This document shows, in pieces, positions 1-7,641 of a stretch of 53,432 bases of DNA; the first letter of the stretch is position 1; the number at the start of each line of letters is the position of its first letter. A program made the position numbers and the translations under genes. This DNA is from Salinivirgaceae bacterium (GTDB taxonomy: Bacteria > Bacteroidota > Bacteroidia > Bacteroidales > SZUA-534): NCBI GenBank assembly GCA_030620515.1, contig JAUXEM010000004.1:1-53432 (forward strand), written 5' to 3'. Below the pieces are notes generated by a model, which saw only the letters and a list, made by a program, of their open reading frames with translations, was not told the DNA's origin and searched no databases.

Positions 1-79
1 AAAATGAATTTATATGTTCTTAGCTACTGACCTCAAATAATTTAAATTTTATGGTAAAAGTAGATTTTAAATTAAACTG

Positions 80-541
80 CTAAAATCCTGTTTTCACAGA
101 TATCATATCTTCTATTAAAATACCAACACAGCCTTCGTTTAAAGTAGAATCTTTGCTTTCTGGCATATCAGGTACTTCTAGCTCCAGTATAACCTCTTGT
201 GATTGCCTAGATGAGAACTCCAAATTAAACTCGAAATCATATTTACTATTGTCATAAAATATTGTTCCATCGCTTTTAACAATTTTAAACGAAACAATAT
301 TATCAAAAATATTTTGTGTACATATAGTAATTCTATAATCTTTACCTGCGTACAAAGTAAAAGGAATCTGCCTACTTTCCCCAGCCTTAAATAAATAACT
401 TACAGAGCTTTGATTATATGAATAAGCATACTTACTTTCAATAGTTCCACAAGCATCTTTATGGTAATAGAAACATTTCTGGCTGTATCCAAACAAAGGA
501 AAAATCAACAGAAAAAAATATAAGCCAACAACACGAAGCAT
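80..541 (-). CDS. secreted protein of unknown function, tandem paralogue 1
   Basis: Function not recognised. The 153-residue product starts with a signal peptide (hydrophobic stretch at about residues 3-19, ending in GYSQ), so it is probably exported. The mature part has an early Cys pair (KCFYYHKDAC), a short beta-rich body and the C-terminal signature GCVGILIEDM...TGF. The gene directly upstream (545-1063) encodes a clear paralogue with the same four cysteine positions and the same ending, so the pair is a tandem duplication. The gap is only 3 bases, which suggests co-transcription. The cysteines may form disulfides in the periplasm or outside the cell (inference). Confidence 0.75.
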   Translation of the reverse strand: MLRVVGLYFFLLIFPLFGYSQKCFYYHKDACGTIESKYAYSYNQSSVSYLFKAGESRQIPFTLYAGKDYRITICTQNIFDNIVSFKIVKSDGTIFYDNSKYDFEFNLEFSSRQSQEVILELEVPDMPESKDSTLNEGCVGILIEDMISVKTGF

Positions 542-544
542 TTA

Positions 545-1063
545 CTAGAATCCTTTTGTAGGTGTAATCATGTGTTCTATTAAAACACCAACACATCCCA
601 TTTCCTTATCTTTTCTAATAATTATCAGTTCCTCATTACCTTCCGATTTCGATAAAGTACTTTCCCCTGGTATTGATAGTTCTACAATTATATCGCGCGA
701 TTGAGTAACCGTAAATTCAAAATCAGTAGCAAATTCATCTGTACTATTATCGTAAAGTACATTTTTAGTTTCTCTATCTAAAATTTTAAAACCCATTCTA
801 TTACCTAAAATATGATCCCAACATAAAGAAATACGATAATCGCGACCATTATAAATAGACACTATGGTTTGTGACGATTGCCCTTTAACAAATAAGGCAC
901 TTCTAGAATCTTCATTTAATTTATAAAAAATATTTGCACTTGTAGTACAACTATCTCTTTGATATCCAAAACACTTCCTAACTTTATAATTATTTGATTG
1001 TGCATTAACAACAAATGGTAAAATCCCAATAACAACAATCAAAAGGCTTTTCAACAAATTCAT
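545..1063 (-). CDS. secreted protein of unknown function, tandem paralogue 2
   Basis: Function not recognised. The 172-residue product has an N-terminal signal peptide (residues 1-22, ending in VNAQ) and is a paralogue of the protein at 80-541. Shared features are the KCFGYQRDSC pair near the mature N-terminus, the central NGRDYRI.LC segment (KDYRITIC in the other copy), a DNS...FEF block, and the C-terminal GCVGVLIEHM...KGF. It is about 19 residues longer, mainly from a charged insertion before the last block. It is probably co-transcribed with the downstream paralogue and with the gene at 1077-1514. Confidence 0.75.
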   Translation of the reverse strand: MNLLKSLLIVVIGILPFVVNAQSNNYKVRKCFGYQRDSCTTSANIFYKLNEDSRSALFVKGQSSQTIVSIYNGRDYRISLCWDHILGNRMGFKILDRETKNVLYDNSTDEFATDFEFTVTQSRDIIVELSIPGESTLSKSEGNEELIIIRKDKEMGCVGVLIEHMITPTKGF

Positions 1064-1076
1064 TCGTATGGTATTA

Positions 1077-1514
1077 TCAATTCTTAAAAACTATTTTAAT
1101 ATTTTTTGTTGAAGGAAGAAACTCTTGTCCATCCTTACTCTCCAAAAGTATATTTTTTAAATATATAAATTTATAATTTATATATTTATTTAAAATTTCA
1201 TTTTTCATTTCGGTAGTCAAAACATTCGACTTTGAATTTAATGTAATGTTTTGACCAAGAGCTAATGCATTCATACTGAAACTAACTACCTTCAAGTCAT
1301 TTTGATTTACTGATAACAAATCAATATTAAGTAATGCCTCTCTATTAATCAGTATAGTATATGTATCAACAATTTTTTCACCTAATACAATTAAAGTATC
1401 TGTTTTATGGTCATAAATTTTCTCCGTATTACTTTGACTATAAGAAATATTGCATATGCTTACAAAAACCAATAGTAATATATTATTAGTAATTATTTTC
1501 ATCGAAAAAGTCAT
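1077..1514 (-). CDS. small secreted protein of unknown function
   Basis: Function not recognised. The 145-residue product has a signal peptide ending in ISYSQ. The real start is probably Met5 (base 1502), because MKIITNN followed by a hydrophobic core is a normal signal sequence and the first four residues add nothing. The mature protein shows no cysteines and no known motif. It lies 13 bases upstream of the tandem paralogue pair on the same strand and is probably the first gene of a three-gene unit encoding exported proteins. Confidence 0.65.
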   Translation of the reverse strand: MTFSMKIITNNILLLVFVSICNISYSQSNTEKIYDHKTDTLIVLGEKIVDTYTILINREALLNIDLLSVNQNDLKVVSFSMNALALGQNITLNSKSNVLTTEMKNEILNKYINYKFIYLKNILLESKDGQEFLPSTKNIKIVFKN

Positions 1515-2043
1515 ATTGTTTCACATTTGTTAATGCACCAAATTTAAGAAAAATAGATTAGTCAATGGTATATAATACCATAATTCCGCAAGCCCAATGA
1601 GGCTTTGTTAATAATCAGATAGTTAGATTAGTATTTATATAGAACTTTATACGAACCCATATAAGCATATGCGTTAACTTAATATATAATGTATTGATAT
1701 ACAACTAGCTCTGAGTATTAGCTCGGTGTATTTAGTGAATAAAAAAGTCTTTAGCCGAAAATTTGCTATAAATATTTTGGCTAAAGCTAATAACCACCCA
1801 CTTTGCAAACTACGCATAAATATCGTAGCTAAAATAATTCTACAGAGTAAATTACCCCGGGGCAAGCCCACGTGGCATTAAAAATCAAATTACAAACCTG
1901 CCCAACGGTCAGCCTGCCTGCTGCAGACAGGGCGGGTTTCAAAACAAAAAAAATTAAACGAGGCAACCTGCCCTACTAGCTATTCAGGCGGGGCCTCGGG
2001 GAATTACACCCAAAGAGATTCAATATAAATAATAAAAAAAAAA
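1515..2043. other. intergenic region with hairpins, no gene
   Basis: This gap of about 530 bases holds no convincing gene. A 65-codon reading frame at 1674-1871 (minus) has a composition unlike its neighbours and overlaps inverted repeats, so I do not accept it. One hairpin pairs 1749-1762 (CTTTAGCCGAAAAT) with 1774-1786 (ATTTTGGCTAAAG). A GC-rich palindromic repeat fills 1855-2008. Confidence 0.6.
1855..2008. repeat. GC-rich interspersed palindromic repeat cluster
   Basis: The AT-rich gap is interrupted by GC-rich inverted motifs: CCCCGGGG at 1855-1862, an AAACCTGCCC...GGGCGGGTTT hairpin with an inner CCTGCCTGCTGCAG core at about 1895-1940, and a second CCTGCCC...AGGCGGGGC hairpin at about 1966-1995, closing with CTCGGGGAATTACACC. 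Related CCTGCCTGC/GCAGACAGG palindromes occur at 3634-3656, 10495-10510, 19421-19456 and inside the mobile element at 52930-53111, so this is a dispersed family. Confidence 0.6.
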
Positions 2044-2073
2044 AGCTGCCTCAAAATTACTTTTGAGGCAGCT
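2044..2073 (-). terminator. intrinsic terminator of rocD
   Basis: A perfect 13-bp stem (AGCTGCCTCAAAA at 2044-2056 with TTTTGAGGCAGCT at 2061-2073) closes a TTAC loop. On the minus strand it is followed by a run of T (the A run at 2033-2043). It lies 25 bases after the rocD stop. Confidence 0.85.
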
Positions 2074-2097
2074 ACAATAACTAAAAATTATATGATA

Positions 2098-3318
2098 CTA
2101 TTCAAATTGCTTGAATGTCTCTTTAATTTTATCTAAAGCTTCGCGAAGCTGAGTCTCATTAATTGTTAATGGTGGAGCAAAACGGATAATATGACCATGA
2201 GTTGGTTTTGCTAATAAACCATTATCTTTCATGGCTACACAAACATCCCAAGCTGTTTTTCCGCCTTTTGGCTTAATTACAACAGCATTTAATAATCCTC
2301 TACCGCGAACTAGCTCAATCATATCAGAATCAATACTAGAAAGTTCTTTTCTGAAAATTTCGCCCATACGCTCAGCATTTTCAGCTAATTTTTCATCTTT
2401 AACAACCTCTAAAGCTGCAATAGCAACTTTGGCAGCAATTGGGTTTCCACCATAAGTAGAACCATGCTCACCTGGCTTAATACAAAGCATAATATCATCA
2501 TCGGCTAAAACACACGATACTGGGAAAACTCCACCTGAAACTGCTTTACCTAAAATTAAAATATCAGGACGAACATCTTCATGATCAACAGCTAGTAATT
2601 TACCAGTACGAGCAATACCTGTTTGCACCTCGTCGGCAATAAAAAGAACGTTATATTTCTTACATAATTCCGATGCTTTTTTCAAGTAACCGCTATCTGG
2701 AACATAAACACCTGCTTCACCTTGAATAGGCTCAACTAAAAAACCAGCTACGTTCGGATCTTGCAATTCTTTTTCTAATGCATCAATATCATTATATGGT
2801 ACATTTACAAAACCAGGAGTATATGGTCCATATCCTTCATAAGCATCTGGATCGGTACTCATTGAAATAATAGTGATTGTACGACCATGAAAATTCTCAT
2901 TACAGCAAATAATTTTTGCTTCGTTAGTAGGAATACCTTTTTTCATATATCCCCATTTGCGACAAAGCTTAATTGCTGTTTCATCAGCCTCAGCTCCAGT
3001 ATTCATTGGTAGTACTTTCTCGAAACCGAAGTATTTTGTTACATACTCTTCAAACTCACCTAACTGACTGCTATAAAAAGCACGTGAAGTTAAAGTTAAT
3101 TGTTTTGCCTGCTCAATCATGGCATTAACAATTTTAGGATGACAATGTCCTTGATTTACTGCTGAATAAGCCGATAAAAAATCAAAATATTTTTTACCAT
3201 CAGTATCCCATACATAAACACCTTCACCTTTATCTAAAACTACTGGTAGTGGATGATAGTTATGTGCTCCATATTTAGCTTCCCTATCCATGTAATCTTG
3301 TGCTGTCATCTTGCTCAT
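2098..3318 (-). CDS. rocD: ornithine--oxo-acid aminotransferase
   Basis: PLP-dependent class III aminotransferase that moves the delta-amino group of ornithine to 2-oxoglutarate, giving glutamate-5-semialdehyde and glutamate (cytoplasmic arginine/proline metabolism). At 406 residues it has the usual family length. Visible motifs are the [14 protein letters not shown]-like N-terminal block (residues 49-61), [13 protein letters not shown] (105-117) and FIADEVQTG with the cofactor-contacting Asp (226-234). The Schiff-base lysine is Lys258 in ILGKAVSGG. Met4 is an alternative start. The gene is monocistronic, with its own terminator at 2044-2073. Confidence 0.93.
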   Translation of the reverse strand: MSKMTAQDYMDREAKYGAHNYHPLPVVLDKGEGVYVWDTDGKKYFDFLSAYSAVNQGHCHPKIVNAMIEQAKQLTLTSRAFYSSQLGEFEEYVTKYFGFEKVLPMNTGAEADETAIKLCRKWGYMKKGIPTNEAKIICCNENFHGRTITIISMSTDPDAYEGYGPYTPGFVNVPYNDIDALEKELQDPNVAGFLVEPIQGEAGVYVPDSGYLKKASELCKKYNVLFIADEVQTGIARTGKLLAVDHEDVRPDILILGKAVSGGVFPVSCVLADDDIMLCIKPGEHGSTYGGNPIAAKVAIAALEVVKDEKLAENAERMGEIFRKELSSIDSDMIELVRGRGLLNAVVIKPKGGKTAWDVCVAMKDNGLLAKPTHGHIIRFAPPLTINETQLREALDKIKETFKQFE

Positions 3319-3442
3319 AAGTCTGTAATATTATTTAGTTTATACTCATTTTAAGCTTATGCAAGATTACAAATAAGCTTCGATTTTAACAACACTCTTA
3401 GATCGACTAAAAAAGTGTTTAATAACAAGGTTTTAAGGCTTT

Positions 3443-3474
3443 GGATGCTAGAGGCTAGACTTTAGATGTTAGAC
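3443..3474. repeat. TAGAC-type dispersed low-complexity repeat
   Basis: The tract is built of GATGCTAGA, GGCTAGAC and TTTAGATGTTAGAC units. Similar units occur at 3612-3630, 10541-10575, 18364-18417, 25145-25165 and 25313-25330, always between genes. The copies are degenerate and their orientation is not fixed. Confidence 0.55.
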
Positions 3475-3633
3475 TTTTCGAGAATAAAAAAAACATATAC
3501 GTAACTCATTGGCTGAGTATTCATTAGGATTTGTGACAGCCTGTATTAGCACTGAATTCACTACTGATTGCTGATTGTGATAATTAAAAATAAAAAAACA
3601 ACTTATTTAATTAATAGATCGTTAGATTTTGAG

Positions 3634-3656
3634 ACCTGTCTTGGCGGCAGACAGGT
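3634..3656. repeat. inverted repeat of the CCTGTCTGC family
   Basis: ACCTGTCT at 3634-3641 pairs with AGACAGGT at 3649-3656 around a GC-rich 7-base loop (TGGCGGC). It follows a TAGAC-type fragment directly, as the 10541-10575 copy lies near another CAGGCAGG motif. Confidence 0.55.
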
Positions 3657-3952
3657 ATGAGTAGTGATGTAATGTATAACACCTTGATATGTAAATCATT
3701 ACACCGAACGTCATTTCACTTTCATCATATACATTATCAACCACATACAAAACATTAACGAACCATTGTTAATAAACCAGAGGCTTTATGGACAAACTAT
3801 ATACAGTCAAGTTATTTATTAACAAATACTTAGTAGCAAATTGGGCTCTAGTATAAAACAATTATGTTGTTTGTATATTCACATTATTTCGTTGCGTGCA
3901 AATGCACGTTTCTAAACAAAAAGTATGCTTGCAACAATTTTATCAATGACAT

Positions 3953-4002
3953 ACTACCCGTGGTTTCACCACGGGCTAGTGATATTTGAGCCCTACAGGC
4001 TC
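3953..4002. repeat. two-hairpin intergenic element
   Basis: The first hairpin is CCCGTGGT (3957-3964) with ACCACGGG (3968-3975), extended by flanking ACTA/TAGT. The second is GAGCC (3988-3992) with GGCTC (3998-4002), followed by TTTACTAAT. Degenerate relatives are seen at about 7545-7595 (GTTAGTGATTGC, then GCTCT TTC AGAGC) and 27935-27975 (GATATTTGCCC...GGC). It is probably a dispersed non-coding repeat rather than a gene-specific signal. Confidence 0.5.
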
Positions 4003-4051
4003 TTTACTAATAACAACGTTATTCTATACTATAGCCGTAAATTGCATTAAA

Positions 4052-4082
4052 AAAAGCCTGCTAGGTAAACTAACAGGCTTTT
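4052..4082 (-). terminator. intrinsic terminator
   Basis: AAAAGCCTGCTAG (4052-4064) pairs with CTAACAGGCTTTT (4070-4082) with one mismatch around a 5-base loop. A-rich sequence on the left supplies the T tract for minus-strand transcripts. It lies 22 bases after the stop of the gene at 4105-4548. Confidence 0.8.
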
Positions 4083-4104
4083 GACAAATATCTTTTTAAA
4101 ATAC

Positions 4105-4548
4105 TTATTCAGCAGGTACTTCTGGTGCTGATACCTCAGGAGTTGGTGTTGGAGCGGCAGCTGGTGCAGGTGCAGCTTCAACAGTTTCGTATTTTGCATC
4201 ACCAAAGGCTAAAATTGGATAAAAAACAAATGGCAGTAAAACCATTCCAACTGTAAAGCCAGCTTCTTTACCAAAGTTTTTAGAAATTCCATGCGCAACT
4301 AACACATGCCAAACAATGCCTAAAATCCATCCTACAAAAGGTATAATACCTAATAAAATACCGAATACCCACCACCATTCTTTTCCTGCTACTTTTAGCA
4401 AAATTAAAACATTATAAATTGGAATAAGTATTGCCCAACCAGGTTGCCCTGCTTTTTCAAACATAATCCACACGGTTACAACCATAAATACTGCTACAAG
4501 AGCCATGAAAATCATAAAGAATGCTCCGAATGCCATTAATGCTTCCAT
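4105..4548 (-). CDS. small multi-pass membrane protein, DUF5684-like
   Basis: The 147-residue integral membrane protein has about four hydrophobic segments (roughly residues 8-30, 38-52, 60-84 and 96-115). The signature is KAGQPGWAILIPIYN followed by a KVAGKEWWW turn. This matches the pattern of the DUF5684-type family often mis-annotated as signal peptidase I. No catalytic Ser/Lys pair of a peptidase is visible, so I do not call it one. The C-terminal 30 residues are a Pro/Ala/Glu-rich soluble tail. The cellular role is unknown. It is transcribed divergently from the RDD gene at 4716. Confidence 0.75.
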   Translation of the reverse strand: MEALMAFGAFFMIFMALVAVFMVVTVWIMFEKAGQPGWAILIPIYNVLILLKVAGKEWWWVFGILLGIIPFVGWILGIVWHVLVAHGISKNFGKEAGFTVGMVLLPFVFYPILAFGDAKYETVEAAPAPAAAPTPTPEVSAPEVPAE

Positions 4549-4715
4549 AAATTTTTTTTTTGTTAATAAAATATTTATAGGAAAGATAACATAAAAATCA
4601 TTTTTTTACAAAACTTATGACAAACAAACTGTAGATAAAATATATTTTTGCATTTAAAACTGTAACTTTTAAATGTATACTACAACTAAATATTATAAAC
4701 CTTAAATTAATTGTA

Positions 4716-5285
4716 ATGGAAAAACGTATTGGATTTGGCAGAAGATTTGGAGCTTATGCAATAGACATTGTTTTTGTTATTGGCATATCCTTTATTTTAT
4801 GGAGTATTATGGGCGAGTTTTTAGAACGATTCATTGATTGGTCGAAAATAACGGATGAAGAAATTGAACAAAGCCAACAAATATTTGGCAATTTATCTGA
4901 CTTTTTGCTGACCATGTCGGCTTCGGTTGCCATAGCTGCTTTTTTATACAATATAATTGAAGGTTTTACCGGATATACGCTTGGCAAATTAATGCTAGGC
5001 ATTCAAATTGGGAATCAGAACGGAACTAAAGCAAGTGCAAACACACTAATGGTTCGATTTGCCCTTAAAAATATAAGTACACTATTTGGTTTAATAGGTA
5101 TGGTTACTTTAATTTCAGCTATTAATACCACAGGCTCTGCTTTAGGCATTGTCATTTTCATTGGCTGTTTCTTTGCTCTAGGAGAAAAGAAACTGGCTTT
5201 GCACGATTTAATTGCCAAAACAGCTATTTACCGAAAAAGCGAACTAGAGGATGGCACAGCCCAAGAAGAATCACCTTTTGAATAA
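4716..5285 (+). CDS. RDD family membrane protein
   Basis: The 189-residue inner-membrane protein has an RDD-domain layout: an N-terminal GFGRRFGAYAIDIVFVIG block (Arg-Arg then Asp in the first membrane helix), a central GYTLGKLMLGIQI segment, a conserved Arg in RFALKN, and a C-terminal KLALHDLIAKTAIY block. RDD proteins have been linked to transport or ion exchange, but the substrate here cannot be read from sequence. A possible -7 box TATTTTTG lies at 4643-4650 without a good -33 partner. The gene is convergent with the next one, with only 7 bases between the two stops and no hairpin terminator there. Confidence 0.85.
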   Translation: MEKRIGFGRRFGAYAIDIVFVIGISFILWSIMGEFLERFIDWSKITDEEIEQSQQIFGNLSDFLLTMSASVAIAAFLYNIIEGFTGYTLGKLMLGIQIGNQNGTKASANTLMVRFALKNISTLFGLIGMVTLISAINTTGSALGIVIFIGCFFALGEKKLALHDLIAKTAIYRKSELEDGTAQEESPFE

Positions 5286-5292
5286 GAAAATA

Positions 5293-7335
5293 CTATCGTA
5301 GTAATTTTATAATAGCTATTTCTGAAACTAGCATAAACAGCACTAACCATAGGAACAAAACACTTATAGATTTTCCTTGGTTTTGCTGTTTTATTTTTTG
5401 CTGCATATTCTTATTAACACTACTTATTAGATTGATATTGTTTACAGGAGAAGCTTCAATATAATCTTCTAACTCTTTTTCAGAATAGCTTTCCATTTCC
5501 GACTCTTTTCTATCGTAATTAAATGAAAAAGCTGCAATAGTATCTTTTTCAGAAATCAACTTCTGATAACCTGCTTCAAGTTCATTCTCATTAACAAACA
5601 CCTTTAATTTTCCATTTGCATAATTTGTTCTAGGAATTATTTCTTGCTTAGAAAATTTATCTACTAATTGAAATAAACCGTTAGAATTATTTGATTTTGT
5701 TTCTGCAATTATCGAAGGTTTTAAGAAATAATATAACTGGTCGAATTTTGAACTATACAAAACTGCATTATAAAACAATGGTACAAACAATGGATGCGTT
5801 GCTAAATTCGTATATTCATCATCTAATGGCAAGGCTAAAATTATTAAGCTGCCCTTTTCATAAGATTCTTGTACAACTAATGCACTACCCGATTCTGTTT
5901 CTAATAATATTTGAGCATTCGATTTAGTTGAAAATCGTAGAGGAAAATAACCCTCATAGTCAGGCAAACGCATATTACCATTAGTTTTCTTAATTGCTTC
6001 TTTAAAATATTGATGTTCCAAATTTAAACCCTGCATTTTTCCTTTTTCAATTTTCCAAGGATATAACCTTGGACCACCTAATTCATTTAATAATTGCTGA
6101 TATTTGCTTACATCTGCGTCTTTAGCTGGAATAAGAACCAATCTTTTTCCACTTGCAATAAAACTTTTCAATACAGTAATTAACCCTGATGATAGCTCAG
6201 TTAAACCGTTCAATATTACTACCTGATTTCGCTTTAAAACTTCATAATCAATATTCCTTAGCTTAGTCGAAGTGAAAGTGAAATTATTGTCGTCTTTAAA
6301 TAAAGCTTTAAAATAGTTGTTAGCTGAATTATTATTTAAAGTCAATACTTTAATTTTTTTATCAATAGAAAAACTAAAATAGAGCGTGTTATCAAATGTT
6401 ATTGGGTAATCAGATAATTCTATGCGAGCCAAATTTATTCCTATTTTCGATTGTACAAATGGTAATGTAATATTTGAACTGCTATTTTCAAGAATAGATA
6501 TATTTGACAATGCCTTTAAGCTATCGTTCACAAATAGATTAATCTGCCAATCGATAATTTCTTGTTGTGAATAATTTACAATACGAGCATGTAAAATTTC
6601 ATTTTTACCAATAAAATGACCGGGTGAATCGAACCAGACTGAATCGATATAAACATTGCTTACTTTTTTGTTTTCAAAAGGAACCAGAGTATAGTTTATG
6701 TATTTATTTTTGGGATAATCAGCTGTATTGAATATTGTTTTCTGAAAATCACTTAATAAATACTGATAAATTGAAGAGGTAGTATCAACTTTTTCAAAGA
6801 GCTGATTTTGTCGTTCCTGAACTTCGTATATACTCCTTATAATATGAGTTGATTTTATTTGTGAAACCCACTCAACAAACTGGTCTTTATTTATTAATTG
6901 TTGGTGCTTTAATTCAAAATTATTGGTGCTTAATAAAAACTGTGTATTATAATTATAAGCATTAGCAATTGCATGTGCTTTCATTTTGGCTGATTCAAGT
7001 AGAATGCCATACTTACCTTTTGCCTCCATGCTAAAAGAATTATCAACATACACACCTACTACCGATGATTGCTTTACTCTAATTTGATTATTCGAAACGG
7101 GAATATATGGTCGAGCAAAAGCTAATACTAAAAATACTAGAGCTAGAATTCTGGCTAATAATAACAGTAAATTTTTAAGTTTAGAACGTGATTTTGACTC
7201 TTTACGAATATTCTGTAAAAACTGAACATTACTAAAGTAAACAGTTTTGTACCGCCTGAAAGTAAACAAGTGAATTATAATTGGAGCCAAGACAGCTAAT
7301 AAAGCCCATAAAAAATTGGGATATATAAATTGCAT
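5293..7335 (-). CDS. BatA-domain membrane protein (aerotolerance-like)
   Basis: The 680-residue protein starts with the conserved BatA N-terminus: one helix, then LFTFRRYKTVYFSNVQFLQN and a second helix at about residues 57-80. A von Willebrand-like region follows at about 95-220 (VYVDNSFSMEAKG, a DxSxS-type MIDAS variant). A long beta-rich part and a glutamine-amidotransferase-like segment come next, and a single C-terminal helix closes it (about 657-677). Bacteroidota have many such proteins beside bat/moxR genes, but no such partner is in this window. It is probably anchored in the inner membrane with the middle exposed. The exact function is unknown. Confidence 0.85.
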   Translation of the reverse strand: MQFIYPNFLWALLAVLAPIIIHLFTFRRYKTVYFSNVQFLQNIRKESKSRSKLKNLLLLLARILALVFLVLAFARPYIPVSNNQIRVKQSSVVGVYVDNSFSMEAKGKYGILLESAKMKAHAIANAYNYNTQFLLSTNNFELKHQQLINKDQFVEWVSQIKSTHIIRSIYEVQERQNQLFEKVDTTSSIYQYLLSDFQKTIFNTADYPKNKYINYTLVPFENKKVSNVYIDSVWFDSPGHFIGKNEILHARIVNYSQQEIIDWQINLFVNDSLKALSNISILENSSSNITLPFVQSKIGINLARIELSDYPITFDNTLYFSFSIDKKIKVLTLNNNSANNYFKALFKDDNNFTFTSTKLRNIDYEVLKRNQVVILNGLTELSSGLITVLKSFIASGKRLVLIPAKDADVSKYQQLLNELGGPRLYPWKIEKGKMQGLNLEHQYFKEAIKKTNGNMRLPDYEGYFPLRFSTKSNAQILLETESGSALVVQESYEKGSLIILALPLDDEYTNLATHPLFVPLFYNAVLYSSKFDQLYYFLKPSIIAETKSNNSNGLFQLVDKFSKQEIIPRTNYANGKLKVFVNENELEAGYQKLISEKDTIAAFSFNYDRKESEMESYSEKELEDYIEASPVNNINLISSVNKNMQQKIKQQNQGKSISVLFLWLVLFMLVSEIAIIKLLR

Positions 7336-7641
7336 ATTATTCAGTAATTAATTATTTTAAAAGTAGCGTAATTTACAAAGAGATTATTTTTAACCCGAAA
7401 AAATAGGGACTTATTTATTGAGAAACTGTTTCGCTTTGAATAACAACAAATTAGCTTTATTGAATTAATTTATCAATACGACAAATTTGAGGTGTCAAAA
7501 TATCAAACAACATCATCACAAACCTCAATTAACTAAGCATATGGCTCAGCCCTATGTTAGTGATTGCGCTCTTTCAGAGCTATTTACAACTTCGTAAAGT
7601 AGAATTATAGAATTTGTTTTTTGTTTTTTTGACATTTACAT
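7336..7641. other. intergenic region with a degenerate hairpin repeat
   Basis: Just over 300 bases between the TonB receptor gene and the BatA gene. No gene was seen. A small hairpin GCTCT TTC AGAGC at 7568-7580, preceded by GTTAGTGATTG, resembles the second half of the element at 3953-4002. The TTTTTTGTTTTTTTG tract at 7616-7631 lies just after the receptor stop, but in the wrong polarity to act as its T tract. Confidence 0.5.

Larger units (their letters stand above)
3319..4051. other. long intergenic region with dispersed repeats, no gene
   Basis: These roughly 730 bases separate rocD from the small membrane protein gene. No reading frame with coding character was seen. The region collects repeat material: a TAGAC-type repeat at 3443-3474, a fragment of the same at 3612-3630, an inverted repeat at 3634-3656 and a two-hairpin element at 3953-4002. 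The rocD promoter should lie just above 3318, but no clear TAnnTTTG box with a matching -33 element stood out. Confidence 0.6.

Noticed and set aside
1674-1871. 65-codon reading frame on the minus strand
   Set aside because: It overlaps hairpins and palindromic repeats, has no ribosome site and no family resemblance; probably spurious.
4105-4548. Signal peptidase I (a common label for this family)
   Set aside because: No Ser/Lys catalytic dyad or signal peptidase boxes are visible; only hydrophobic helices and a Pro/Ala tail.
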